From Apostichopus japonicus (taxonomy: Eukaryota; Echinodermata; Holothuroidea; Aspidochirotida; Stichopodidae), in contig NC_092564.1 of NCBI RefSeq assembly GCF_037975245.1, positions 20,315,984-20,379,983 of the forward strand: 64,000 nt of DNA, written 5' to 3'. Within the stretch, counting starts at the first letter, position 1, and each line of letters starts with the position of its first letter. The notes beneath the pieces were generated by a model. The model had not been told where the DNA came from. It saw nothing but the letters and a program-made list of their open reading frames with translations, and searched no databases. This document shows positions 40,459-52,805 of the stretch, one piece after another. Made by a program: the position numbers and the translations under genes.

Positions 40459-40754
40459 ACTATCAGCTGCTCTCTTTCATAGTAAAACAAATTTAAAATG
40501 AATAAACGGCTCTAAATTAAAGAGGGTATTTTATAAAGATCTGCAGTGGATGTGATCTGTGTTGCTGCAAATAAGTTTTGCAAGTATTTATCTCTCTCTC
40601 TTTCTCTGGAATCATTAATTCGTTGGAGGCTAAATATTGTCTTCACTGATGATGATGTTAATAGGTCTGTTGTATTAGTCAAGAATTTTCTGGAGGAAAA
40701 TAAATTCTGTTCACTGACATAGAGTGGTACATGAGATTAAAGACCAGTGTTTCA

Positions 40755-41072
40755 TGTATGAGAAGAACAAGGTTAACCATGAATACTGAGAGTTTTTTCT
40801 GAACTATTTCAATTATATACTGAAGAGACAAGCTGATTTTCTTGAACAAACATAAAGAAACCAACTATCAGTTCTCTGATGGCATCATCATGTCATAGAC
40901 AACATCCAAACATTTGAGAATATGTGAGCTGCTTTATGTTACAATAGATGTACAATAGATGATGAAAATTCAGCTTTTAAGGATGTACTTTTAGTTTACT
41001 TTTTAGTTTGATAAAATCAGGTATTATAACGTTATAAGCAGTATTCATGGTTAACATTGACCTTCTCATACA
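40755..41072. mobile_element. 318-bp inverted-repeat (MITE-like) element
   Basis: The left arm 40755-40788 (starting TGTATGAGAAG and ending CCATGAATACTG) is matched by the reverse complement of 41039-41072 at 31 of 34 positions. The arms face inward as in terminal inverted repeats. No clear target duplication is visible next to the arms, so the true ends could lie further out, or this may be a chance-preserved inverted duplication. There is no coding capacity. Confidence 0.65.
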
Positions 41073-44000
41073 CGTTAACCAGATTTAACTACAAGGAGTG
41101 GTCAAGGTGTACACTTTATCCTATTCACAGAGTTGTAACAATTCTTTTCAATTTAAAAGATGACTCTAGGCAGACTTTGATTTGTTATAATTTAAGAAAG
41201 AAGGCAAAAATGTTTCTATACTTATTCTGGTTTTCACCTTTAAATTATGTTAAATCTCTGTAATACTCCTTTAAGGCTAACTTGATGATGCAGTGGGGCC
41301 TCTCTTAATGTTAATCCATCGTTTTACAAATACTAATACATAAACCGAATCATGTTCTTTTCACTTCGTTGAATGGCATTCAAAACTATTTGTCCTTGTA
41401 AAATTTGTTACACATTGTAAACATTTTCATTTTTAGGCCATAAAAAGCCTTACGATTGCCCCATTGAGTTTAGTATTCCATTGGGAGGAACTGACCTTAT
41501 GGTCTGTGTATTAGGCTGTATAGTTATACTCACTTTAGTTGATGAGCCTAAGCTGTTGATGATACGGTCATTTCTCAAAAATTAAACTGTTATAGAAGTA
41601 CAATCTTGGCTGATAGCAATGATTTTGAATGGTCTACAACATATCAAATTAATTTGAGCCTAAAAAGTTATCCTTGGAGGTTTAGTGAAAGTCTGGAATT
41701 CTCCTGCCCCTCCAGTCAAGTCAGTAACTCCAGGCATTGTGTAATATCTATGGTGAAAAAGTACACTAACTTTTCCAAGTTACTTTCACTCAAAAATAAA
41801 CCTAATTGACCTGTTTGTAACACTTGAAGTTAACTTTTACATAACTACGTGAGTAACCTATTCCGATTAACATTTTCAAAAACTTAAAAAAGGTGAAATA
41901 GTCTAGTCCTAATGTTCTTGGTTATATGAAGCTTATTACCATATAAATTTACAACCCTCTTTTGATACTGGTTATCTTGTGTGTGATGCAAAACTGGATG
42001 ACATTGTGTAATATGCTTTCATATCTGAACTATCAGAATGTTAACAAATTATTTATGATATATTGAACAAAAAAAACAAAAAAAATGGGAGTATCGAATA
42101 ACTGGATAATCAACTTTTCTGTCTGAAATTTTTCGATGTTAATCTGACTAATGTTGTGATGATGATTTTAATTTGCCTAAAGAACCTTGAACCTCTGAGG
42201 TGACATATGTCATTGACAAGTTTGACAGATAGAATATTAGTATGATATTATCATTACAATAACAGTGTTTACTTTTTGACTTTCATGGACTTGGATTATA
42301 TTTTTCTCAGGCTCTCAACAAACTTAATGTTAACAACATTTGTTTTAAATTGAAGTGAAATAATGGAACTGGCAAGTTCAGCAATGCTTAGTGGCATGAT
42401 TTATTGTAAGGTGTGATTGTATCGAATGCAAATGCGGTGTCTGGCAAATTTGCAACAGTAATGGTAAACAGGGTTAGCAGTGCTTGGAGTGACAAGGGTG
42501 CATGGCACAAGGGAGTTGTCACTCCCCCCCCCCCCCTCCACCATACTTAAGTCTCTTCCACCGGCCCTGCTGGCTACAGACAGTTCAAGAGGCAGAACTA
42601 TGCCCGAGAAAGAAACGTACAGAATGTTAGGAAATAAAGATTTGATGTTACAAAATAAAGATATTTAACAGAAAAAATTAAGCAAAACTGAGAGGACCTG
42701 AAGTTTTGATTCTACATAGGCATTTTGAAGAAGATAAACAGTTTTTTCTCTCTTTGAATACAAAAAAATAATTAGGTTGGAAACGTCATATTAGGGAATC
42801 CTACTTTTGTAAGTATGAAACAAATCTATGATTTGGTGTTGGACAATGTCTGAAAAATTAGGATTTTGTACTTTTCTTCTTTGAGGATAATGTTAGAAAG
42901 ACTAATATTTAGTAATTGCTTAAATGCTCTATTGTTATGATATTTAGTGTAATTCGGTAGCTATCTGTATCATGTTTCAATAATAATAATTAACACATTA
43001 AGTTCTGAAATTTAACCTCCTTGCCAATTGTTAAAGCTTTGTTTTCTAGTAGTTTTAAGGTTGGGGAAATTGTTTGATGGAGGTTTGCAATTTCCATATC
43101 CTGCAAGAGAGAAAATGTACAAGTGGTTTGAAGCCTCCCTGAAAGTGATTTTTGACTTTGTTTGTTGTTTACTCTGGGAGCTAACAATACATTCCTTTCT
43201 CATTTGATTTTTCCTCTGTTGCATCTCTCACAAAATGGACTTTAAGTTTTAAGTTTTGAAGTGATTTACCAACAAATTGGTACTTTGGTATGAAGGAACT
43301 GAGCATCACAAGTGAGCGAAAAATTTTCTTGCTCGTTATTAGTAAGCCTCTGTTTACGAGGTCTAGATGCTTTACTTGATGCGTTACGTACTGCGTTACG
43401 TACTGCGTTCCAGACTTGTGTAAGTACAGCAGCATGAGTACGGCTACGAGTAGAATCCCCCTCGGTGTGTGAGTATGAGTACAAGGCTCTAAGCATGAGT
43501 ACCAGCAAACTATTTTGTACTAGTTCCTATACTACTATTTAGAGAGTACAAATCCATGAGGGAAAGTATGAGTGCAGGCAACGATGCTAGAAAAAAGATG
43601 TAGTACTCCTCTGTACAAGTCTTCTGCGTTCCGATGTTAGTTACGATCCCTCGGTCTGTTCTTGCATACCACTTCGAAAATTGTGTGACAAAATGAAATG
43701 GCCAGTGAAAATGTTACCCCCTTTGTTATTATTTTATTGTACATATCTATCCTACCCATAATCTTTTTTGCTCATTTGATGGTTAGGATAATTTGATATT
43801 TTAGTAACATTTATCTGACTCTTTTCATATTAAGTTAGCTAAGCTTCATTTTTAATAGTTTGTTACAACTTACTTGACATTTCCCCTGTATGAAATTTTT
43901 TCTTACTTTCTTTAAAAAAAAAAAAAAAAAATGACATTCTGTAATAATTTTTTTTTTTTTTTTTTTCAAAAGTACATTTATCTTTAACTTCAGAAATATT

Positions 44001-44720
44001 TGAATATCCTGTAATGAAGATTTAAGCTAATTAGCAATAATTTGACTTAGAGATGTCATGCTCATGCAGTTTCCATAAGGAGGCATTTTTTTTTTCATAT
44101 TTATTTGGTACGATAGAATTATGTTTATTTAGTCAGGGATATGCCATCTGCGAATGAATGTGGTTATTTTCTAAAAGTATTAACGTGGCTCTTGATAAGT
44201 GAAACTGTCCCGGCTTGTATTTGAAAGAGATACTCGTCTGCCCTTCCTGCTGTCGCTACTCGGTGGGCTTAATCTATCGGGGATCATAGATCTATTTGCT
44301 TAGATCAGTGCACCGTTAATCCTTGGATTGTGGTGTCATTCATGTCAACATGAAATATGACAGGATTCTTGTTTGTCCGTAATCAGTTAATCATCTGCCA
44401 TGTCACACATGTTTATGACAAAATATGGATGAGGAATGATACTGGGGGGTCTATGTGTGCAGCCAGACTGAATTGGGTGGGAGAGGGAGGGGGTACGGAT
44501 ACTCATATCTATATAATATATATGTATACGTTTACCTCCTTTTCATTTACAAAGTCTGTTCAAAGTATCTCTTTCGAGACCCGGCTTTAGGCATCATGTT
44601 CAATCTCTAGAGTAAGGCAAATATGTCACCAAAACAGAACTAGTATTGTTCGCTACAGGTCACAAACCCCTACAGTGAAATTACGGCCTTCCTAACCGGT
44701 TTCGAACCTCTAGACATACA
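41073..44720. other. non-coding stretch, no gene seen
   Basis: AT-rich DNA with a C13 run at 42524-42536, a small GCGTTACGTACT duplication at 43381-43408 and recurring TACGAGT/CATGAGTAC motifs at 43435-43505. It also holds an A18 run (43914-43931) followed 16 bp later by a T19 run (43948-43966), which together could fold back. Confidence 0.5.
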
Positions 44721-44722
44721 TC

Positions 44723-44839
44723 AGCGTCCAAAGCCTAGTGGTTAGGGTGTCGCCATATAAAGCGGGAGGCCCGGGTTCGAATTGCGGTGGAGGCTGGAAT
44801 TTTTTTACTTTTCTGGATTTTCAAACTCACTACAATTTC

Positions 44840-44895
<56 letters not shown>

Positions 44896-44917
44896 AATAT
44901 ATATATATATATATATT
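44723..44917 (+). mobile_element. tRNA-derived SINE with (TA)n tail
   Basis: An A-box-like TAGTGGTTAGG (44736-44746) and a near-perfect B box GGGTTCGAATTGC (44773-44785) are spaced as in a tRNA gene. A short unrelated body and a long AT dinucleotide tract (44844-44916) follow. The segment does not complete a cloverleaf with paired acceptor stems, so it is a retroposon rather than a tRNA gene. RNA polymerase III would be the expected transcription machinery for the family. Confidence 0.75.
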
Positions 44918-47900
44918 CTTTATGATGATAGTTATGCCCTTGTTGAGGTTGATGGGTAGTTAGAAGAATTGTGCCTCAAGGCTCAAGTAAATGACAACAT
45001 TTTCCATTTACACTGTCAGGCAATTGGTTATAGTAAGAGTTTATTATTTATGATAAGAATGACCTAAAATAGCCAGAGAGCTTTGTAAGACCTCAAAGTG
45101 TTTTGTAGTCCAGATAATACGATGAATAACTGTTTGGAGGCTTAAAATGTTATCATCTTTTTGGTTATAGCTATAGAAATATTTTAATAGTTTTGTGTCG
45201 TCTGGTGGATACATCGTCTATCCTCTTTCTTGCTTGTGCCTTATTATCAAACACCTAGCAAATTGGTTTATGATTTATAAAGAACTATATATAAATATAT
45301 CAAAGCTTTGTCAGTTTATCAAAATATTATATTGTCAAGAAATTTATTTTAATGTCGTTTTTGTTGTCAATGTCTTGTTGCATTAAGCTGTGTAAGTTCT
45401 ACCACTGCAATGCTTTTATTTTCAAATGATCATAGTAAGGTTTTGTATAACAATTAGTCATTACTTAATGGAATAGATGATGGATGGATAGGCCAAGAGG
45501 GCTGAGGAGGGGCACAGGAGGGGTGAGAGGTCTGAGGAAGGGCACAGGAGGGGTGAGGGATCTGAGGAGGTGGTGAATAGGTGAAGAGGAGAATGCTCAT
45601 ACATCAGCAAGATGAAGAATTTTGATAGAGTATATTATTGGTTTCATGTTAGAAAGAAATCTAAGTAGTTTCACATCATCATAAAATATAAAGCTACTGA
45701 GACGTTTCCATCAAAAGGCACTGATAAATAAGGTTTCAATGCTTGAAGGACTTAAGGTTTGCCTGAAAGTATGCTAGAAAATAATATAATGGTTTCATAC
45801 TCATATGCAAACTCCATCCAGAAATATACTGGCGCCCTCAAAAGCATTTCCCAGACTAAGAAACACAATTGTTCATTATCTCTTCTGGATTTAGGGTTTT
45901 GAAGATGTGATTCTTTGGCATGCATGTAATGATCCACATGGAAGTGGGGAGGGGGGAAGGGGGGAGTTCTCAAAACATTCCTTTGTATGTTCTTTGTTAT
46001 GTTGCTGTATTCAAACATGGAGGCCATATCTAAGTTTTTGGTATTGTTTCGTTTTTACAGATGACTGAAATTTTCCCAAAAGAGATATTGACATTGTGCA
46101 ACTCACCAATTAAGCTTTGATATTATGCCTCTCTTAAATGAACAGAAGCTTGCATTTGACTTAGTCTATCAATCCAAATAACAGAGAAAGCCTGGATTAT
46201 TTCGAAACACAAGTCAGAGAGTCAGATGCGAAAAAGGTTTTGGTTCAGGTAGATTTGTTAATCATTTAATGGTTTAAAACACACCGTAACAACGACTTGA
46301 ATCAGAGATACATTAACATTTGTGTTGTGATCAGAGACTTGCCCGTGATTTTAAAGATGAGGGGGTGGGGGGGGGGTAACATGCTTAATTCCTTCCACTG
46401 ATTTAGGAATTTATAAGAGAGTGGATGTGGCCCTAATGTCGTTGAGGCTGACTCCCATGTAAATGGGTCGTTGGGGGGGGGGGGGTGCGGGCGGTGGGGG
46501 TCTTTCTCCAGAAAAGATTAAAAACTTAGACTTCAAAATTTGCATCCTGAAGCTTATAGAGACTACAAATTTTGTGAAAGGTTGTGGTGATGCTAAATAG
46601 TTTTGAATTTTTGTGAGAAGTTGAAAAGTGGGGTGCACCCGGAAGAGTGGTCTAATTGATTCAACTGAATGTAAAATAATCCTTTCACTGAACATTTCCC
46701 CCTGACGGTGTGTGTGTGTGTGTGTTTTTTTTGGGGGGGTGGCCTGGTCCCTAACCCCAGCCCACCTTGTGAATGCCACTGATTATAACTGGCTCAAAAT
46801 ATGAATGGCTGGATATCAGGTCTGAATAATGATTTACAGATAAATGCAGTGTTCACTGTTAAAAGGATTTTGGTCTTCATTATTAATTGATATATTTGTT
46901 TGAATCTTTTTTCTTTTTTATTATAGTTCAGAGGTTAGTCATGGATATGTGTGTGGTGGGAATATGTTTACGCTTAAATGAGAAGAAGACATGCTATAAC
47001 CAAAAGGTTCATGTTCCCGAGGCATTTTATACGAAAGCTGAATTTATTTATCAGAAAAACGAAATTGAAATTATTTTGGGTATCTTTTGTTTATATTGGA
47101 AGTTTTATTTTGTCGCCAGTGATTTATCGAAATCAATGCATGAGCAAAATAAAGGGAAAACGTTTGAAGGACAATTTTGTGTTGTTGTTTTTTTTTTTTA
47201 TTGGTTTTTTTTATCCTCTCCTCTGTTTTGTCTTCATTATTTATCTTTATTTGAGGGGGGGGGGGTGAGGCGATTCAGTTTATTGACAGCTTTGCGCTAT
47301 CTGCGTGGGGTCCATGACCCGCCCTAAGTGGGGTTCCAGGGGCAAAGTCCCTGCAAGATTTACGATATGGCGAACATTAGAGACTTCAGAGCTTTCAATT
47401 TTTATCCAATCTGCCGAGATTTTAGGGATATACAATTATATTAAAATGTTTAAAATACTGGATATGATTGTCCTAATAATTGATTGGTTGGGTAGAAATG
47501 GTGTCACGGTGTGATGCCAGTTTGCAGTTTAGCTTAGCTTCCAGCCTATAGCAGGGTGGCCAGTTTTTTCTGTAACACAACTGGTCAAATTTAGAGAATT
47601 TACCAGCCAAATCGAATGAATAAAGGCCAAAAACATTTCTGTTTGATTTCTGCACCTAGACAGGTAGCCTTAAATATGGTGGTTGCATTCCGTTTCTTAC
47701 AGGGTGACAATATAGGCTACCGGCATAGATAGCTTTTCAAAACTGTTCAGGGACAAAGAGATAATAGATATACTGCTTATTAGATAATACCTATGAAATT
47801 TATTTTTATAAATGGGAATGAGATATTCAAATTTGCATCCTTCTGAAACTAAGGTGTGAGATCTCCACACGTTGCTCTCCAAATTCTCCATGCTCACGGT

Positions 47901-47956
47901 CCCCCTTTCTCTCTCTCTCTCTTTCTCTCTCTGTTTCCTCTCTCTTGTTTGGTTGC
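44918..47956. other. non-coding stretch with repeat fragments
   Basis: It contains a tandem of about 33 bp (GGGCACAGGAGGGGTGAG) at 45500-45570, G runs at 46367-46376, 46473-46485 and 47255-47265, a (TG)n tract near 46709-46725 and a (TC)n tract near 47908-47945. The end ACCTTGTGAATGCCACTG at 46766-46783 resembles a hAT right terminus without a matching left end. No gene is recognised. Confidence 0.45.
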
Positions 47957-48267
47957 GATGATATCGTAACCATTGCAACATGATGGCATGTGTGTGCGTG
48001 TGAGTGAGTTTGTGACGCCCAGTTTATAAACACGATATCTCAAGCAGGCAAGGTGAGACCAATTTCATATTGAATGTTTAGAAGTATCACATTGGATTAC
48101 AGGAGCCTATTGTTTTTGTGGAGGTCAAAGGTATTTGGGGTCATTAGAGGTTAAATCGTGAAACACTTGGAAACATGTACACCCTTACTATACATTACGT
48201 CAGATTCATGAAGATAACTGCTCATGCTACATCATCGAATCCACAATGCATTTTTTTCATTCTGGTT
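47957..48267. mobile_element. AGGTCA-repeat family, single-core copy
   Basis: It starts GATGATATCGTAACC, continues with GTGTGTGCGTGTG and GTTTGTGACGCCCAG, then one core (AAACACGATATCTCAAG ... GGAGGTCAAAGG), then TACATTACGTCAGATTCATG and an end ending in CATTCTGGTT. The same left and right sequences bracket the long array at 59095-61012. This is the short-core version of the family. No coding capacity. Confidence 0.82.
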
Positions 48268-48769
48268 CTCTCATGGGGGGGGGGGGCGGGATGACCGCCC
48301 CATTGACCCATGACTATGCGCTTGACTCCATGTCAACATTACCTGAAAATAATAATACACTATCTAGAACCGAGGACGTATAGTAACCCCCTCCGTACAT
48401 ATGACGGTGCGAAAAACGCAATGGCACTCAAATAGTACTGCTTTAATCTCTGATGTTGGACATCTTTAAAATTATTCTTCAATAAAATATATACAGAACG
48501 TAAACTTAACTGCTATTCTATATGTAACAGTGGTAACCCTTATCGATGGACTTGGCAAAAGGTGACGAGCGCCATCTATTTTACTTCACTACTTTTTTAT
48601 AAGAATCATTTGTTACTACAACTACTATTTGTGAATGGTCTTATCATCCTTTTTACTGAGCCATTCTTTTGCATAACAAGATCGTATTATATTCAAGGGT
48701 TTTATTTCTTATTGTTGTTTGTTTACCGCTAAATAAACACCGTAGCAACATGAACCTGTGTTTTGGTCA

Positions 48770-49540
48770 TTACATATAATATTTTGGGACAAGTTGTGAA
48801 CTAGTTAGGGGAACATTTTGAAACTTAACATGCATGTGATCCAAGGTCACCCAAGGTCAATTAATGTTAAAAAACGAGTATTTTTCCGATAACTTGAGAA
48901 CGAATTGTCCGTTAGGGTTGGGAGTTGCTTCAATGTAATCCAATTGTCGACCAGCATCTGGGTGACCCTGGACCTCAATTTGACCTCTGGTGACCTTTAA
49001 GTGTTTTGGAGATTTTTACAGTTTCGCTGCTATTTTCAGATGTCAAAGGTATCTTCCGATCATACATGTCAATAGGTTGACCCCCGTGTGACCTTTGGGT
49101 GCGAAGTTATATGGGGTCAAAGTTTTCGGTCGGAGCTAGGATGGCTGTACAGACTTGTCGTGTTGATTTTTGGAATCAGGAGATCAAACTACACCTGAAA
49201 CCAAGGTCAAAAGATCAAATGTCACATTAGAAAAAATGTGCTTATTTTGGGAGAAAACGGCCGAAACTGAAGAAAATGTTTGCTTTTGATGCTAGATTTG
49301 GATATCAAAGGTACCTTCCGATCAAAAATGTCAATAGGTTGACACCCGGTGAGCTTTGTGTGTGAAATTATAGGAGGTCAAAACTAATGTTCAGACATTT
49401 AATGCAATAACTCCCAGTGCTAAGGTGTAACACGGTTGATATTTTGGGACAAGCTGCAAATGGTGTAGGGGAATATTTTCAAACTTTACGGTCATGTGAT
49501 CCGAGGTCACCAAAGGTCAATTAATGTAAAAAAAGTAGTA
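48770..49540. repeat. second AGGTCA-rich interspersed repeat, tandem copies
   Basis: Blocks recur within the segment and again at 51540-51850: GATATTTTGGGACAAG at 48778 and 49438, TGTGATCC(A/G)AGGTCACC at about 48835 and 49496, and a TCAAAGGTAYCTTCCGATCA block followed by ATGTCAATAGGTTGAC at 49046 and 49306. The unit is about 300-650 bp and diverged. Repeats of this kind are, to my knowledge, common in marine invertebrate genomes. I see no coding frame. Confidence 0.75.
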
Positions 49541-51535
49541 TTTTTTGGGGGGGGGAGAAATGGGCAAAGAAGAAATGTTTGAATTTTTATCTCAATACAT
49601 TACATGTATAGAGATATTGTAACAGTAAGTGGGACTCTCTCTTCTCTTACAAAATTTTCAGCGTCTTCATACAAAGATATTTTTCTCTGGAATTTCCAGA
49701 GCAAGAATATATCATATAGACCAACAAAAGTTACTATTTTTATTCGGGAATTTTATCTCATTCTATGACTTTTCACCGATTTATGTCCAAATAGGGCCAA
49801 ATCGGACCGAAAAACGATTGAATCACACCGTTTTAGCACACGCTCCGAAACTTGTTTGTAGGGAACTTTTGCCCACGTTTCCCTGCTTATTTGTTAATTA
49901 TTATTCGATGTCTATGGTTTATAATGGGCACGTGACATATTACTTCTCAGCGATTGGTTTGTTATCTGCAGTTCTATGTTTTATGAAAGAGAATAGAATA
50001 AGATTGTCTTTTAACAGTGGTATCGTCTAAGATAGGGTCCTATTTATTATGTTTTTTATTAACATTTTAAACTTCCATTTGTTTTTACAGGAAGGTATGA
50101 AAAATTTTTTACTAGCGGTAAATGACATTTTATGGCTTTTATTTGCTTAATTTGATGTTTAAATGATTTTTCTTTCTTAAAACAACACTGAGCTGCCGCC
50201 CCTACTTTTAGTAAAAAGGTCCGTTTTTGATGATTAAGCTCCGCCTCCAAGTCTGGTTTATAGCAGATTGGCTATGACTCATGGACAGCTACATGTTAGA
50301 TATAGGAAAATGGCTACACTCGCGACCAATTTTCTGTACTGTAGTTAGGTACGCAAGGTGTTGTGTATTGCATGCTAAATGCATATACACATTGTGCACT
50401 TTTGAATTTTGCGTAGTGCATTTAATTAATATTAGGCCTTCGTTTTTGTAACATACATTTAAGGATAGTACTGGGATTCAGGTAGCTTTTCAGAGCAAGG
50501 GCCATGATAAGTTGTTTGATTGCCCTTCGTGTATTTTTGTATAATTACGTTTACACATCGTTGTACTTCTGAAGGCTACTTAGGCCTAATGCATTTAAAA
50601 AGTATATATAGGCATAGCCTAGGCCTATTACTATTATTAGGCTTTCAGTGATAGCCACATTAGCATTGTACTGGTGTTCAGACAGCTTTTCCTAGGAAGG
50701 ACCAGGGTAAGTTTATTTGATGGGTACGTATAAAAGAGGAGCCGGCCATAGCATCACAACTTTTATAAGACTATAAAAATTGTATAAGGTTATCTTTTAT
50801 TTTTAAGAATATAAGATGTATAAGGTTATAAGAAGTATGTTTAGCTTTCTTTTGAACCTGTGATGTTTGACATAAAATGTACAAAGAATTAAAATAAAAT
50901 ATCAAAATGGAGAGGAACTGAGGTGGCTATTAGGGGAGGAGGAGGCCACCCATCACTTTCAAATAAAAACTTGTAATCTTCTTTTACATTATTTTTTGTA
51001 AGTCATAAATCCATGAAATCTTCATGTCAGAAAAACTTGAGATGGAAAAACGTGGGTTGCTTTGATACTTGGAAGTGGACACAGTTTTGATGGTAGTCAC
51101 CACTACAGTCTACAGTAACATACAGTAGGTCAATAGGCCTAGTTCTCAAGGCAGGCATCAAGAATATGGTCGAGTTGTTCGCCTCTTCTAATTTGGCCGT
51201 TGTCAATGACATCAAACTATATGACCAAAATGTCCAACAGAGTCTGACCCAAGATGAAGGATAACACATAAAAAAAAACAAGTTCTTAAATATTCTATGA
51301 CATTACTAAACCTTGCAACGTCGTTCTTTCGACTAACAGGCAATGAGCGCTAAAGGCAACACTAGCAGGATAAAGTGTAACCTGCAGAGACTATTCGTGG
51401 CAAAGTAGCTTAAATGCAAGTTATATATATTTGTTTTACCATGATTGATAAAGATAATTGTAGAGACAGAGCAAAGATTTGAAATTAGGAATCAAAATTA
51501 AAACTTCCAGTATTGAGATACTGCGTCATTGATGC
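49541..51535. other. non-coding stretch; one unexplained 133-codon frame
   Basis: An open frame at 49629-50030 (+) would encode 133 residues with hydrophobic patches, but it has no recognisable family, and its codon content does not look clearly coding. A diverged direct repeat about 200 bp apart is visible at 50463-50515 and 50663-50715 (both contain GTACTGG..TTCAG..AGCTTTTC). No gene is called. Confidence 0.4.
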
Positions 51536-51539
51536 CCTT

Positions 51540-52022
51540 GTTATAGTTTTGATGCTATATTCACGTCTCATCGATCAAAAATGTCAATGGGTTGACCCAA
51601 AGTGACCTTTGTGAAGTTATACAAGTTCAAAGTTAATTGTTAGACATTTAATGCAATTTACTTCCAGTGCCAAGGTGTGACACGATTGATATTTTGGGAC
51701 AAGTTGCGAATGGTATAGGGGAATATTTTCAAACTTAACAGTCATGTGATCTGAGGTCACCAATGTCATCATATCTGTTGACCCGCTTGTAGGTGACCTT
51801 ATATTTCTTACATTTTCGACGCCATATTCAGATCTCAAAAGTGCCAATAAAAAATCCGATCACAATTTGTGATCACAAAAGTGTTGGCTATAGTGTTGGT
51901 TATTTTATGGGTACATGTAGGACCACAATTACTTGGACTATTTGAGCCCAATCCTGCTATGATCATATTATGTGTATTGTCATATACCCCTACGCAAGGA
52001 TCCACGGTGCCCTTGGGCTCTT
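51540..52022. repeat. second AGGTCA-rich repeat, right copy
   Basis: It shares GACATTTAATGCAAT, GATATTTTGGGACAAG, AATATTTTCAAACTT and ATGTGATCTGAGGTCACC, in order, with 49400-49510. A segment ending in CCCTTGGGCTCTTGTT at 52007-52022 may be the true 3' end of the family. Confidence 0.7.
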
Positions 52023-52805
52023 GTTAGTTAAAAGGATGGTCAAGTGGCTTCTTCTTTTTTTTTCTAGACTAATGGAGGAGAAATATCATCTACGCACCTT
52101 GGTGAAAAATTGCAAGAAATCCCTACAAAAGCACAATCGAGATAATTGAAATTGTCGCGTATACTGCACGTACTGAAAGAGAACTAAAAACGTGTGTGAC
52201 TTCATATTTGCACAATGGTAGCTAAATGTTGTGTTTCTCCTTATTTCTCACTTTATAGTATCGACCTTGGATTGGCTTTCGACTTTACCTCGGACATAGG
52301 CGTAGGAGGCTGGGGGCTACAGCCCCCTCCCCCACCCCAACCACTGAATATTTTTGTGAAAATTCGGGCAATATGCTGAGAATTTTTCGGGCGCCTATTT
52401 AAAGAAAGATAAATTGCATGATATAGCTAGAGGAAATCAATAGTTATAAAGGAAAATCTCATTGGTAATTAAAATAAAGTTGTAAGCATACCCGACTACT
52501 TCGCCATTACTAATGAAAAGAGAGTTCTGACATTATTTAAGAACCGATGCTGTAGTGGTCATTTTAGTTGGTCAATAACTCTTTGGACCGGGCAAGATGC
52601 ACTATGGTACCCATTTACATTGTCATTAGAGTTCAAATGACCCATAGATAAACCTCTTTTCCACGACCAAATGTTGAACATCTTGCAAGAATGCATTCGT
52701 CTTGCCATTGGTATTACGTCGATACCATTGTCGAATAAGTAACTGATTACCAGTTACTCATGTCATTACGAATGTCGAACGAGGAATAAGTATCTAACTT
52801 CACAC
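52023..52805. other. non-coding spacer with a possible TE terminus
   Basis: A G/C-rich stretch near 52297-52340 (GGCGTAGGAGGCTGGGGGC) resembles termini of DNA transposons but lacks a matching partner. No gene is seen. Confidence 0.4.

Noticed and set aside
44723-44800. Possible tRNA gene
   Set aside because: A and B boxes are present, but the acceptor stem does not pair and an unrelated body plus AT tail follow, so a SINE is the better reading.
46411-46783. Complete hAT element ending at ACCTTGTGAATGCCACTG
   Set aside because: Only a right-end-like sequence is visible; I found no matching left end or 8-bp duplication.
49629-50030. 133-codon plus-strand frame
   Set aside because: No recognisable domain, no homologue that I know, and it adjoins repeats; kept only as an unexplained frame.
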